Positions 16,758-26,800 of a DNA stretch of 64,000 nucleotides are shown in pieces. Under the pieces are notes generated by a model that was given only the letters and a program-made list of their open reading frames with translations, was not told the origin of the DNA and did no database searches. The translations under genes and the position numbers were made by a program. Every line of letters starts with the position of its first letter. Position 1 is the first letter of the stretch. The DNA comes from Betaproteobacteria bacterium. Lineage in GTDB: Bacteria > Pseudomonadota > Gammaproteobacteria > Burkholderiales > Sulfuricellaceae. The stretch covers positions 21,146 to 85,145 of the forward strand of contig JAJFTF010000036.1 in the NCBI GenBank assembly GCA_021373185.1, in the 5' to 3' direction.

Positions 16758-17309
16758 ATGCCTATTACCAAACTGATTATTCTCGACCGCGACGGCGTGG
16801 TGAACTACGACAGCGATCAGTTCATCAAGAGCCCGGCGGAATGGAAACCGATTCCCGGTAGCCTGGAGGCGATTGCACGGCTGAATCAGGCGGGCTTCAA
16901 GGTGGTGCTGGCGACCAACCAGTCCGGCGTCGGTCGCGGCCTGTTCGACATGTCCATGCTCAACACCATCCATGACAAGATGCACAAGGCGCTGGGCTTG
17001 GCTGGCGCACGCATCGACGCGCTGTTCTTTTGCCCGCACACCGCCGATTCCGACTGCGGCTGCCGCAAGCCCAAGCCCGGCATGTTCCGCGAGATCGGCG
17101 TGCGCTTCAACGTGAGCCTTGATGGCGTAGCCTGTATCGGCGACAGCCTGCGCGATTTGCAGGCCGCCGCCGAAGCAGGCTGCCAGCCGATTCTGGTGCT
17201 TACCGGCAAAGGCACGCAGACCCAGGCGGCGGGCGGTTTGCCTGAAGGCACGGTGGTTTTTGAAGACCTCAGCGAGGCCGTCAAATACGTTATTCAGAAG
17301 AGTGCATGA
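16758..17309 (+). CDS. gmhB: D-glycero-beta-D-manno-heptose-1,7-bisphosphate 7-phosphatase
   Basis: 183 aa, HAD superfamily. The nucleophile motif is ILDRDGVVN, motif II is ATNQSGVGRG, and the zinc loop CPHTADSDCGCRKPKPGM is typical of GmhB; motif IV is IGDSLRDLQAA. It removes the 7-phosphate in ADP-heptose synthesis for lipopolysaccharide. It follows glyS by 12 nt and overlaps plsC by ATGA, a common betaproteobacterial order. Confidence 0.95.
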   Translation: MPITKLIILDRDGVVNYDSDQFIKSPAEWKPIPGSLEAIARLNQAGFKVVLATNQSGVGRGLFDMSMLNTIHDKMHKALGLAGARIDALFFCPHTADSDCGCRKPKPGMFREIGVRFNVSLDGVACIGDSLRDLQAAAEAGCQPILVLTGKGTQTQAAGGLPEGTVVFEDLSEAVKYVIQKSA

Positions 17310-18022
17310 TCTGGTTTCGCTCTTTCATCTTCGCCCTGGGGATGTGGGTTTTTACCCCGCTGTTTTTCTTTTTCGCATTCTTTTTCCTGCCGTTTAACGC
17401 CGTTACCCGCTATCGTGCGATCGCGCCGTGGGCGCGCATCATGCTGCGCTGGCTCGCGCTGACCTGCGGCCTGAGTTTTCGCGTGGTGGGCCGCGAGAAT
17501 ATTCCGCAGTCCCAGGTGATCGTGCTGTCCAAGCATCAGTCGGCATGGGAGACGCTGGCATTCCAGGAAATCCTGCCGCCGCTGGTGTGGGTGCTCAAGC
17601 GCGAACTGCTGCGCATCCCGTTTTTCGGCTGGGCGCTGGCGATGGCCAGTCCGATTGCCATCGACCGTGGCGCGGGCCGGGCGGCATTGAAACAGATTCT
17701 GGAGCAGGGCAAGGATAGGCTGGCGAAAGGTTTCTGGGTGGTGGTGTTTCCCGAAGGCACCCGCGTCAGGCCGGGAGAAAAGGGCAAATACAACATCGGT
17801 GGCGCATGGCTTGCCGCGCATAGCGGTGTTCCGGTGTTGCCGGTGGCGCACAACGCGGGCGAATACTGGGGCAAGAACGGCTTCCTCAAACGCCCCGGCG
17901 TGATCACCATCAGCTTCGGCCCATTGATCGAATCCAACGGTATCAAGGCCGACGAACTGAACGCGCGGGCCGAAGCCTGGATCGAGGGCGAAATGGCGCG
18001 CATCGCCGCCGGAAAAGCCTGA
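17306..18022 (+). CDS. plsC: 1-acyl-sn-glycerol-3-phosphate acyltransferase
   Basis: 238 aa. It acylates lysophosphatidate in phospholipid synthesis at the inner membrane. An N-terminal hydrophobic helix (IFALGMWVFTPLFFFFAFFF) precedes the acyltransferase domain: motif I SKHQSAWET (HX4E rather than the commoner HX4D, as in Neisseria NlaA-type enzymes), GRAALKQ region, and VVFPEGTRVRPGE (FPEGTR). The operon with gmhB and a metallopeptidase is tightly packed. Confidence 0.93.
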   Translation: MIWFRSFIFALGMWVFTPLFFFFAFFFLPFNAVTRYRAIAPWARIMLRWLALTCGLSFRVVGRENIPQSQVIVLSKHQSAWETLAFQEILPPLVWVLKRELLRIPFFGWALAMASPIAIDRGAGRAALKQILEQGKDRLAKGFWVVVFPEGTRVRPGEKGKYNIGGAWLAAHSGVPVLPVAHNAGEYWGKNGFLKRPGVITISFGPLIESNGIKADELNARAEAWIEGEMARIAAGKA

Positions 18023-18024
18023 GC

Positions 18025-18768
18025 ATGGGCCTTCTCGGCAAACCTCGCGCCGCCGTTGAAACCCGCATCATTCAGCTCGACGGCCAGGATATCTCCTACC
18101 TGTTGAAGCGCAGCCCGAAACGCCGCACCATCGGCATGCGCATCGACCATCGCGGCCTCACCGTCAACGCACCGCAACGGGCCGCCTACAATCATCTGGA
18201 GAAAGTGCTGCAAGAGCGCTCCGATTGGCTACTCGACAAGCTGCGCGAATGGCAGGCGAACCAGCCCGAACCGATGGGCTTTGGTCATGGCGAGCCGCTG
18301 CTGTTTCTCGGCAGCGACATCCGCTTGTCCCTGATAACGGGCGGGCTGCGCGCAAAGCCGCTGCTGACGGAAGACGACAACTTGATCGTGAAACTGCCGG
18401 ACATCGCCGATGCGGTAGCCGTCAGGCGCAAGCTGGAGCAGTGGTACCGCGCCGAGGCGCGCCGCCATTTCAGCCAGCGGCTGGAACATTATGCAGGCCG
18501 CATGGGACTGCCGTTGCCGAGCTTGGCCTTGTCCAACGCGCGTTCGCGCTGGGGCAGTTGCAATTCCCGTGGCGAAATTCGTCTTAGCTGGCGGCTGATT
18601 CAGGCGCCGATCAGCCAGATCGATTATGTCGTCGTGCACGAACTGGCGCATATCCGGGAGCTCAACCATTCATCCCGTTTCTGGGCCATCGTCGAGGAAA
18701 CCCTGCCCCGCTATGAGGCGGCTCACCAGGCACTCAAGGCCGGCGGGGAGCGGTATCACCGATTCTAG
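18025..18768 (+). CDS. YgjP/SprT-like zinc metallopeptidase (M48-related)
   Basis: 247 aa. The zinc motif is [12 protein letters not shown] (HExxH then H) near residue 210, preceded by [19 protein letters not shown], the conserved YgjP-like signature. No signal peptide or membrane segment is seen, so it is cytoplasmic. The N-terminal 70 residues ([20 protein letters not shown]) are also typical. The substrate is unknown. It starts 2 nt after plsC. Confidence 0.92.
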   Translation: MGLLGKPRAAVETRIIQLDGQDISYLLKRSPKRRTIGMRIDHRGLTVNAPQRAAYNHLEKVLQERSDWLLDKLREWQANQPEPMGFGHGEPLLFLGSDIRLSLITGGLRAKPLLTEDDNLIVKLPDIADAVAVRRKLEQWYRAEARRHFSQRLEHYAGRMGLPLPSLALSNARSRWGSCNSRGEIRLSWRLIQAPISQIDYVVVHELAHIRELNHSSRFWAIVEETLPRYEAAHQALKAGGERYHRF

Positions 18769-18779
18769 GAGGAACAGCT

Positions 18780-19157
18780 ATGAGAATTCTGCACACCATG
18801 ATCCGCGTCGGCGACCTGGATAAATCCATCGCCTTTTACACCGAAGTGCTGGGCATGAAGTTGCTGCGGCGCAAGGATTACCCGGACGGCAAGTACACTC
18901 TGGCCTTCGTTGGCTACGGCGAGGAATCGGAAGGGGCGGTGCTGGAGTTGACCTATAACTGGGGCGTGTCCAGCTATGAACTGGGCACCGGCTATGGCCA
19001 TGTCGCCATCCAGGTGGATGACATCCGCAAGGCCTGCGCGGATGTTGCGGCCAAGGGCGGCAAGGTGACGTACGGCCCGGCGCTGCACGGCGGAGCGACG
19101 TGGATTGCTTTTGTCGAAGACCCGGATGGCTACAAGATTGAGTTTATTGAGCGGTAG
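18780..19157 (+). CDS. gloA: Lactoylglutathione lyase (glyoxalase I)
   Basis: 125 aa. Converts the methylglyoxal-glutathione hemithioacetal to S-lactoylglutathione. [20 protein letters not shown] carries the first metal ligand His5 and the second domain [15 protein letters not shown] the next; ligand glutamates are in LELTYNWG and [10 protein letters not shown]. Ribosome binding site AGGAGGA (18767-18773) is strong and lies 6 nt upstream. Confidence 0.96.
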   Translation: MRILHTMIRVGDLDKSIAFYTEVLGMKLLRRKDYPDGKYTLAFVGYGEESEGAVLELTYNWGVSSYELGTGYGHVAIQVDDIRKACADVAAKGGKVTYGPALHGGATWIAFVEDPDGYKIEFIER

Positions 19158-19217
19158 GGGGTTTGCGTAAGGCTGATGTGGGGTGCTGATGCTATGTTTG
19201 ATCCCTGTTTTTAGCTC

Positions 19218-19258
19218 GAAGCATACCGCCAAGCCTCGAATAGGCTGGCGTATGCTTC
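19218..19258. terminator. Strong hairpin, probable shared terminator
   Basis: GAAGCATACCGCCAAGCC pairs with GGCTGGCGTATGCTTC apart from two single-base bulges. It lies between convergent gloA and the DUF3149 gene. It lacks a long T-tract, so it may act as a factor-dependent or mRNA-stabilising structure rather than a classic terminator. Confidence 0.55.
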
Positions 19259-19279
19259 AACAAGGGAAAAGCTGCAGTT

Positions 19280-19402
19280 TTACTCGGACTTGCTCTGCTT
19301 GATGTAGAAATAAAGCAGCCATCCCGACACGACGATGATGGTGAGAGTGATGGTGGCGACAGACATGATGCCGGTAGTTGAACCGAATAGAACGTTTAAC
19401 AT
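19280..19402 (-). CDS. Small membrane protein, DUF3149 family
   Basis: 40 aa. The sequence begins MLNVLFGSTTGIMSVATITL, has one transmembrane helix (about residues 12-34), and ends IKQSKSE. The LFGS-x-GxxS start, the single helix and the charged tail match the short DUF3149 family. A strong ribosome binding site AGGAGGA is placed 4 nt before ATG 19402. Function is unknown. The 222 bases upstream (19403-19624) hold no other gene that I can see. Confidence 0.8.
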   Translation of the reverse strand: MLNVLFGSTTGIMSVATITLTIIVVSGWLLYFYIKQSKSE

Positions 19403-19624
19403 GACTTCCTCCTGTTGGAATGGAAATGGTGCTGCCCCTGATTAAGGACATGCAGGTCTCATTATAAGCAGCTAATCGGTCGTTTGAAAACACTATTTTG
19501 CGTTTGTTTCTACTATGCGGGAACCCACAAGTTCATCGGCCTGAGGCTTCCTCGCGGCGCAGAGGGGGATTAAGAGTAGCCCGCTAATGTTTGAATGTTA
19601 GCGTTGGCCCCGGAACTGTTTGGG

Positions 19625-20455
19625 TTATGTGCGCTTGAATGTCCCGTATTGATCGTGGATTTCCTGGAAACTCTTGTGTTGGATGTCGCGCACCTGGGGC
19701 GCGACGAAGGATTCCAGCGCGGTCTGGAGGCGCAAGGTGTTGTAATCACGGGAAATCAGCGCAACCCCTTCCGTAACCAATTTGAAGATGAGAAGTTCTT
19801 CGTGGGTCTTGGTGCAAATGTTTTCCGCCACCGGAATGAACAGGAAGTTGGCCAGGATGATGCCGTAGAGCAGCGAGGTCAGGGCAGCGGGAATGCCGCC
19901 GAGGATCATGGCGCTATCACTGTTATTGGCCAGGATGCCGATCAGAACGACGACGCTGCCCGCGATGCCGGAGGTGAGCGCCAGCCGGGCCAGGTGGCGG
20001 AAAATGCGCTCGTGCTGGGCGCGCCGTTGCTGGAAAAAATAGGCTTCGTTATTCAGCATGTCGCATAATTCTTTCACCGTGAAGCCGTCCACCAGCATTG
20101 ACAGCGCCCGCCGCAGGAACTGGATGCTGACCCGCTCCTCTTCGCTTTCCAGCGCTAGCAGGCCGTCCATGCGGGATTTTCGGGAGAGGTCGAGGAGCGC
20201 ATCGACGATCTCTTTCTTGGTCGGTGGCTGGATGCAGTAGCTGTTACGGGCCACCTTGAGAGCGGTGGTGATTTCCGTTGTCGGATAACTGGCGAATGCC
20301 GAGCCTAGCGTTCCCGCCAGCACCGTGACGAAGCCGACCAGATGCAGCATCGAATGATTTTCAGCGCCGATCCAGAAACTACAGAGAATGAGGCAGAGGT
20401 AGAAGATTAAGGTGAAAAAGACGATGCCGAACCAGGAGTGAGGGTGGGATTTCAT
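19625..20455 (-). CDS. MotA/TolQ/ExbB-like proton channel protein, orphan
   Basis: 276 aa. It has four hydrophobic helices in MotA order: two near the N-terminus (about 10-30 and 35-55), a cytoplasmic loop of about 100 residues, then ARLALTSGIAGSVVVLIGIL and IPAALTSLLYGIILANFLFI, the latter matching the MotA helix with its TxxYG motif. A C-terminal cytoplasmic helix follows. No motB-type partner lies nearby, so the function as a flagellar stator is uncertain. Ribosome binding site AAAGGAGG precedes ATG 20455. Confidence 0.75.
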   Translation of the reverse strand: MKSHPHSWFGIVFFTLIFYLCLILCSFWIGAENHSMLHLVGFVTVLAGTLGSAFASYPTTEITTALKVARNSYCIQPPTKKEIVDALLDLSRKSRMDGLLALESEEERVSIQFLRRALSMLVDGFTVKELCDMLNNEAYFFQQRRAQHERIFRHLARLALTSGIAGSVVVLIGILANNSDSAMILGGIPAALTSLLYGIILANFLFIPVAENICTKTHEELLIFKLVTEGVALISRDYNTLRLQTALESFVAPQVRDIQHKSFQEIHDQYGTFKRT

Positions 20456-20665
20456 GGCGCCTCCTTTCAGCGTGTCGTGAAGATGTCTCCCAAGCGGGGC
20501 ATTGAAGCCTCGCCGGGGGGACTGACTTGCCAGTCAGCAGGAAATGGTCGTCTGATTTATTAATAGCATAATAATGCCTTATCTGTAGTATTTTTGTAGG
20601 GTATGGTTTGCTGGATGGTTTTGAGTGCGCGAAGCGCGCAGAACCGCAAGCTGCGAGGCGGGAGC

Positions 20666-21433
20666 CTAAACCTTGCAGTAATTGGCAATCGCCACAAACT
20701 CCGCTACCCCGAGATTCTCCGCTCGCAAGCCGGGATCAATCCCCAGCGCCGCAAATCCGTCGGCATCCAGATAGGCTTTCAAGGTATTGCGCAAGACTTT
20801 GCGTCGCTGGCCGAAGGCGGCGGTGACGATGGCGCCGAACAGGGCTTCGTCCTTGGCGGGATGCGGCAATTCGGCGTAGGGGATCATGCGCACGATGGCA
20901 GACTCGACCTTGGGCGCCGGCTGGAAGGCGTCCGGCGGCACGATGAATTGCAGTTCCATGGCGTAGCGGTATTGCAGCATCACCGACAGCCTGCCGTATT
21001 CCGGCGTGGAAGGCGCGGCGACCATGCGTTCCACCACTTCCTTTTGCAGCATGAAGTGCATGTCGATGATGTTGCCGACATATTCGCTGAGGTGAAACAG
21101 GATGGGCGTGGAGATATTGTAGGGCAGGTTGCCGATCACGCGAATGCGTTCGCCGAGTGACGAAAAATCGAACTTAAGCACGTCGCCGGCGTGGATGGTC
21201 AGCTTGGTTTTCGGGTAGTTGTTTTCCAGACGGGCGATGATGTCGCGGTCGATTTCCACCACATGGAGGTGGGGCAGGATTTTGAGCAGGGGGTCGGTGA
21301 GTGCGCCCAAGCCCGGCCCGATTTCCACCATGGTATCGCCCGGCTGGGGGTTGATGGCGCGGATGATGGTCTGGATGACGCCCTGGTCGGTGAGGAAGTT
21401 CTGGCCGAAGCGTTTTCTTGGAATATGGCTCAT
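20666..21433 (-). CDS. rsmA: 16S rRNA dimethyladenosine transferase RsmA (KsgA)
   Basis: 255 aa. It dimethylates two adjacent adenines near the 3' end of 16S r[23 protein letters not shown] is the conserved start, [15 protein letters not shown] is the SAM-binding motif I, and [14 protein letters not shown] contains the NLPY catalytic motif. Only 75 bases lie between it and pdxA upstream, and a dispersed hairpin repeat occupies most of them, ending 8 nt before this start. Confidence 0.97.
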   Translation of the reverse strand: MSHIPRKRFGQNFLTDQGVIQTIIRAINPQPGDTMVEIGPGLGALTDPLLKILPHLHVVEIDRDIIARLENNYPKTKLTIHAGDVLKFDFSSLGERIRVIGNLPYNISTPILFHLSEYVGNIIDMHFMLQKEVVERMVAAPSTPEYGRLSVMLQYRYAMELQFIVPPDAFQPAPKVESAIVRMIPYAELPHPAKDEALFGAIVTAAFGQRRKVLRNTLKAYLDADGFAALGIDPGLRAENLGVAEFVAIANYCKV

Positions 21434-21440
21434 AAAACTT

Positions 21441-21510
21441 ACCGCAAAGGCGCAAAGGCGCAGAGTACAAGCAAAGAAATCTTTCTTGGCGTCTCTGCGC
21501 CTTTGCGGTT
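21441..21510 (-). repeat. Dispersed intergenic hairpin, copy 1 (pdxA-rsmA)
   Basis: The ends ACCGCAAAGGCGCA and TGCGCCTTTGCGGT are inverted and pair, with GGCGCAGAG / CTCTGCGCC further in. It overlaps the pdxA stop and ends 8 nt before the rsmA start codon. One of five related copies in the window. Confidence 0.85.
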
Positions 21511-22510
21511 AATGGGCTTTTTCATTTTTTGCCATTTTCAGCGCCAGCTCAATTGCCGCCATCAAGCTGCCGCTCTCGATCTTGCCGGTGCCGGCCAGCG
21601 CCAGCGCGGTGCCGTGGTCGACCGAGGTGCGGATGATGGGCATGCCCAGCGTGACGTTGACGCCGCCGCCGAAGCTGGCGTATTTCAATACCGGCAGCCC
21701 TTGGTCATGGTACATGGCGAACTGGCAGTCGGAACCTTGCAGTTGCGCCCGCGTGAACAGGGTGTCGGCAGGCAGCGGGCCGACCAGGTTCATGCCTTCG
21801 CTGCGTAGCGCTTCCAGTGTCGGTGCGATGACGTCGATTTCCTCGCGTCCCAGATGGCCGGATTCGCCGGCGTGGGGGTTGAGTCCTGCCACCAGAATGC
21901 GTGGATTTTTCAGGCCGAAGCGCTGTTGCAGGTCACGGTGCAGGATGCGGATGGTTTGTTCCAGCCCCGAGCGGGTGATGGCAGCCGGGATGTCCTTGAG
22001 CGCCAAGTGGGTGGTGGCGAGCGCGACGCGCAGCCCGCCGCCGACCAGCATCATCACGACTTGCGGTGTTTGGGTCAGTTCGGCAAGGAATTCGGTATGG
22101 CCGGTGAAGGGGATGCCGGCATCGTTGATGACGCCTTTGTGTACCGGGGCGGTGACCATGGCGCCGAAGGTGCCGTCGAGGCAGCAACGGGCGGCCAGGG
22201 ACAAGGTGTCGAGCACGTAGCGGCTGTTGGCGGGGTCGAGTTCGCCGGCAACGGCGGGTTGGGTCAGATCGCAGTGCAGCACTTCGAGGATGCCGTGCTG
22301 GTCGGGTGCGGCGGTAGAGGGAGAGAAATCCGCCAGTTCGAGCGGCAGGCCGAGCTGGCGGGCGCGGGCGGCAAGCAGGTCGCGGTCGGCAATGACGACG
22401 ATGCGCGCTGACCGGGTTTTTTGCGCCAGCAGTACGCACAGGTCGGGGCCGATGCCGGCGGGTTCGCCGGCGGTCAGGGCTATCGCTTGAGATTTGTGTG
22501 CGGGGTTCAG
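21509..22510 (-). CDS. pdxA: 4-hydroxythreonine-4-phosphate dehydrogenase, probable CTG start
   Basis: About 333 aa, pyridoxal phosphate synthesis. Conserved blocks: IALTAGEPAGIGPDLCVLLA near the N-terminus, APVHKGVINDAGIPFTGHTE, LNPHAGESGHLGREE with metal ligands, and TSVDHGTALALAGTGK near the end. The first ordinary start in frame is GTG 22282, which would delete the first 76 residues including the GEPAGIGP motif. The frame is open above it back into surA, without ATG, GTG or TTG. CTG 22510, giving xNPAHKSQAIALTAGEPAG, yields the normal family length (E. coli about 329). Its ribosome binding site is weak (AGAG), so coupling to surA, which ends 17 nt earlier, is plausible. Confidence 0.85.
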   Translation of the reverse strand: MNPAHKSQAIALTAGEPAGIGPDLCVLLAQKTRSARIVVIADRDLLAARARQLGLPLELADFSPSTAAPDQHGILEVLHCDLTQPAVAGELDPANSRYVLDTLSLAARCCLDGTFGAMVTAPVHKGVINDAGIPFTGHTEFLAELTQTPQVVMMLVGGGLRVALATTHLALKDIPAAITRSGLEQTIRILHRDLQQRFGLKNPRILVAGLNPHAGESGHLGREEIDVIAPTLEALRSEGMNLVGPLPADTLFTRAQLQGSDCQFAMYHDQGLPVLKYASFGGGVNVTLGMPIIRTSVDHGTALALAGTGKIESGSLMAAIELALKMAKNEKAH

Positions 22511-22527
22511 AAGCTTTTGCTCTGTGT

Positions 22528-23865
22528 TCAGAACTTGTCTTCCAGCCGGTATTCGACGAACGCCTGGTCGCGCAATTGGCGCAGCCAGTTTTCATAGGCT
22601 TCATCGGCTTTTCTGGCGCGGATTTCCTGGCGAGCCATGAGGGCTTGCTGTTCCTTGCCGACATCTTCGGTACGGCGCTCCAGTACCTGAATCAGGTGCC
22701 AGCCGAAGGGCGATTTGATGGGCGCGCTGATTTCATTCAGCTTGAGGGCATCCATGGCGCGCTCAAATTCCGGCACGGTTTCGCCGGGCGAAAGCCAGCC
22801 GAGGTCGCCGCCTTTTGACGCGGAACCATCCTCGGAGTGAAGTCGTGCCAGCTCGGCGAAACTGGCTTTGTTGTCGAGCCGTTCCTTGAGCTGGATCAGG
22901 CGGTTTTTTGCATCGGCTTCCGAGACGATTTCACTGGTTTTTATCAGGATGTGGCGCGCATGGGTTTTTTGCACGATCATCGCTCCGCCCTTGCTGCGTT
23001 TGTCGAGCAGCTTGAGAATGTGGAAGCCGTTCGGGCTGCGCAACACGGCGCTGGTTTGACCCGGTTTCAGGGCGCTGACCGCTTCCAGGAACAGGCCGGG
23101 CAGGCGGCTGGCGGAACGCCAGCCGAGCACGCCGCCTTGCAGTCCGTCCGGTGCCTCGGAATAGCTTGCGGCTATTTGCGAAAAATCCGCCTTGCTGAGT
23201 TCGGACAGGGCTTTTTCAGCGCGTGCCCGCTTGGCCTGGACTTGCTCCGGACTGGCCTGCTCCGGCACGCGAATCAAAATATGCGCGAGGTTGAACTCGT
23301 CTTCGCCGCCCGATTGGGCGGCGCGGCTGGCGAGGAAGCTCTCTACTTCGCCATCGCTGACGACGACACGGTTATCCACTTCGCGATCGCGCAAGCGGCC
23401 AAGGATGATTTCTTCGCGAACTTCCTCGCGGAACTTGCTGAAGCTGACGCCGTCTTTTTCCAAGGTATTACGGAACGCTTCCACGGAAAGCTTGTTTTCC
23501 TGGGCGATGCGCTGCAGGGTCTTGTCGAGCTGTAAATCGTCGACACGGATGCCGGTTTCCTTGGCGAACTGCAATTGCACCCGATCGGTGATCATGCGTT
23601 CCAGCACCTGTTTTTCCATCACCTCTTCAGGCGGCAACTGGGTTCCCTGCTTGCGCAATTGTTGCATGATGATGCGCGTCCGGTCATCGAGTTCGAGCTG
23701 GGTGATGACATCATTGTTGACCACGGCGACGATGCGGCCCACCAGTTGGATTCGGGCAGAAGGCTGCGCCGTGTCGCCTCCGGCGGCGTGAACGCCGCCG
23801 ACGAGCAAGGCCAGACACGCGCCTAGGAGGGTGGCATTAACGTATTTCAGACAGGGGGTTTTCAT
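22528..23865 (-). CDS. surA: Periplasmic chaperone/peptidyl-prolyl isomerase SurA
   Basis: 445 aa from ATG 23865. Signal peptide LKYVNATLLGACLALLVGGV ending VHA, then the N-terminal chaperone domain (LVGRIVAVVNNDVITQLELD), and two parvulin domains with typical GGDLGWLSPGETVPEFERAM and QGGVLGWRSASRLPGLFLEA. SurA folds outer-membrane proteins including LptD, whose gene lies just upstream and overlaps this start by 29 nt. ATG 23874 is an alternative start; neither has a clear ribosome binding site. Confidence 0.95.
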   Translation of the reverse strand: MKTPCLKYVNATLLGACLALLVGGVHAAGGDTAQPSARIQLVGRIVAVVNNDVITQLELDDRTRIIMQQLRKQGTQLPPEEVMEKQVLERMITDRVQLQFAKETGIRVDDLQLDKTLQRIAQENKLSVEAFRNTLEKDGVSFSKFREEVREEIILGRLRDREVDNRVVVSDGEVESFLASRAAQSGGEDEFNLAHILIRVPEQASPEQVQAKRARAEKALSELSKADFSQIAASYSEAPDGLQGGVLGWRSASRLPGLFLEAVSALKPGQTSAVLRSPNGFHILKLLDKRSKGGAMIVQKTHARHILIKTSEIVSEADAKNRLIQLKERLDNKASFAELARLHSEDGSASKGGDLGWLSPGETVPEFERAMDALKLNEISAPIKSPFGWHLIQVLERRTEDVGKEQQALMARQEIRARKADEAYENWLRQLRDQAFVEYRLEDKF

Positions 23866-26800
23866 TGGGAGCATCTGTTGTTTTGGTATAGCCATAGATG
23901 TTGCGTCTGAGTACATCCAGCGGGTTGGAACCGATCGAGCTGACGCCGTTCAATTCCAGTTGGAAGAATATCGCGTTGGTGCGATCCGTGGTGGCGGTCG
24001 CAAAGCTGTGCACGACAGTCCGAATCGCCCAGCAGCCCGCATTGTATTCGACTCCGCCCAGGCTTTCCAGAACCTTCTTGTCGAGAATCGAGTAGTTCCA
24101 CCGCGCCAAGCCGTTCCAGCGTCCGAACAGCGGCCACTGCGCCGAGGTGTCGACCTGCTTGTTCGCCACTGGGGCGATGGCCGTGGCCGGGGCATAACGA
24201 TAGCTGGCGTAGAGCGCCTTGCCCGCTGTCGGCATGTAGCGGCTGGTGAGCGCCAGGCTGCTGGTTTTGTGCAGGTCAGGATCGTATTGCCACAGGCTGT
24301 CCATCGCCAGTGCTTTTGTGACCCGTCCACCCACCGAAACCAGCAGGTCGGAATATTTGCGGGTGGGCGCGCTGGTGTTCGGCAGCGTGACTTCGGGCAA
24401 GGTCAGGTAGAAGCGCTGGGCGACGGTGCCACGCAAGCGTTCCAGGCCAATCGGGTCAAGCAGGCGAGAGGTCAGGCCCAGAGTCGCCTGGTTGGCATCG
24501 CTGATGCGATCGCTGCCGGCAAAGCGGTTTTCCGTGAAAATCTGGGGCAAACCGAAGCCGACGTCGCCGGTGTCGAATACCGGGATGCTGCTTTGGTCGC
24601 GGAATGGCGTGCGAACGTAATACAGGCGCGGTTCCAGCGTTTGCTGGTAGCCGGCGCCGAACAGATCGGTGTCGCGTTCGAAATACAGGCCGCTGTCGAC
24701 GCTGAAAATGGGCAGGGAACGGCTGACATCGGGTTGCGCGGTGGAGTTGTTGTCGTTGAAAGAATAGTGCGTGCCGTGCAGCCCGATTTTTGGCGTGACG
24801 TAGCCGTAAACCTGGGACAACGGCAGGCTGATGCTGGGGTAAAGCGTGACGCGCTTGCCGTTAAGCTTGGTGGGGTGGGTGAAATCCACCGCCTCGCTGT
24901 TGAGGGCGAGATTTACGCCGGGGCCGAGTGTGTTGCCTTTCCAGTTGACCATTTTCGATCCGTTCAGCAGCATCTGGGTACGGCGGTAAGGAGTGTCGAT
25001 GAGGGCCAGCGGATCCTGCAAGGTCTGGAAGCTCTGCGAGCGTGCCGAGAATAGCCAGTTGCTGTCCGCATAGGAGAGCGAGCCGTCGCGCAACAGGTTG
25101 GCTTGGGACGTGGCGCCGACCTGGGTGCTCAGATCGCGGAAATAATTGTCGTCGGACGCCCGCTCCAAGTTGAGCGAGCCGGCCCAGCCGTTGCCTGGAG
25201 TGTATTGGTGGCGTAGCGTCATGTAACTTCGGTCGGTGTTGGTGAGACGATCACTGGGCAGGGCTTCCACATTGGCCTCGCCGGCATAGCTCCGTCCCAG
25301 ATAGCGAAATTTGGTTTGCAGCATTGTGCCGCGCTTGTCCATGTAGCGCGGCGCGATGGTGGCATCCATCTCGGGCGCAATATTCCAATAATAGGGCAGG
25401 GTGAACTCCGCGCCACCCTTGCCGGTGCTGCCGAAGCTGGGGCTGAGGAAGCCCGATTTGCGCTCGTCGTTGAGCGAAAAATTCATCCATGGCGTATAGA
25501 GCAACGGCACCCCCTGGAAATCGACATAGGCATTGCGTGCTGTGCCGACTTGGGTGGTGCGGTTGATTTCAAGTTCGCCGGCGTGAATGAACCAGTCGTC
25601 CGAACCGGCCTGACAGGTGGTGTAGCGCGCATCTTCCAGCCGGTACTGGTTCTCGCCTTCGAAGCGCAGTATTTTTGCATCGCCCCGACCGGGCGGAACC
25701 TGCTGATTCAGCTGGAAGGCCGGTTGCATCATGAAACCTTCCTTCTTTTCCATCTGCAGCTTGAGCTCCGGACCTTCCGTGATATCGCCTTTTTGATCGA
25801 TGCGTACGTTGCCCAAGGCATGCAGTTCGTCCTCGGGCTTGCTGTAGCGTAGCCGGTCGGCGGTGACGACCTGGCCCCATTGGCGCAGTTCGGCTTCGCC
25901 GATGGCCTCGGTTTCTGCGTCCTGATGCCCTTGAATGGTCATCGCGCTGATGAAAATCGGGCCGGGCTGCGCGCCGGTCGGCGGGGAGAGGGTCAGGCTT
26001 TGATTGGATTTGAGCGGCAAAGGCTCTGCCGACTCGATCTCGTTGCCGGCTACCTGCACTGCCTGGCTTGTTTCTGCGGCTTCCTTGAGGTGGCCCGGTT
26101 CGTTGCCGGTGATGACCTTGCTTTCGCTTGCCTGTCGAATCGGCACTTCTCTGGCTGTCGGTGGCAGCAAGCCCGGATCCACCTTCAATGGTGGCAGGTT
26201 AAGTGGTTTCGATTCGGCCTTGCTGGCAGGAATCATGGGTTCCGCTGTGGCCAGCGTATTCCGGACTGGCTGAGGTTTGCCTTCCAGCGTTTTCGCGGGC
26301 GCAACGATCGGAGCGGCGGGCTGGTTATCGGCTGGTGGGACTGCGGCGACAGGCTGCGCGGTCTGGGGCGCTGATTCGGCAGCGGCTTTGCTTGGTGCGA
26401 GTGTTTTTTCTTCAGCCGGCAGCGGTTCAGATTTTTGGGGTTCCGGTGCCGCAACGATATTTCTGGCTTGCTGCGGCTCATCCTTTGGCGCAATCGCCGG
26501 ACTCGGGGGAGGGGCGGTTGCCGGAGTTACAGAGGCGGGTTGCGCGATCTGCGATTTTGATTCGGGAACCGCCTTGTCCGGTGTCTGCGCTTTTTCAAGC
26601 GGTAGCGGCACGGGGATTTTGCTGGCGGCAGCTTGGGGCATTGCTGTCACGGTTGCCCCGTCGTGGGTGCTGGCCGGCGATTGGGGCGCGGGGGCGGCGG
26701 TGTTTTCGACGGCGGGCTTGACCGCTGCTTTTTTGGCGGCGGGCGGCGCTGGCGGCAGCAGGCCGGGATCGATTTGCAGCGGCGGCAAGCCAGCCGCCTG

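Noticed and set aside
19257..19493. 78-codon frame on the - strand at the DUF3149 locus
   Set aside because: His/Arg-rich translation; the 40-aa frame in another phase, with a strong ribosome binding site and family match, is the real gene.
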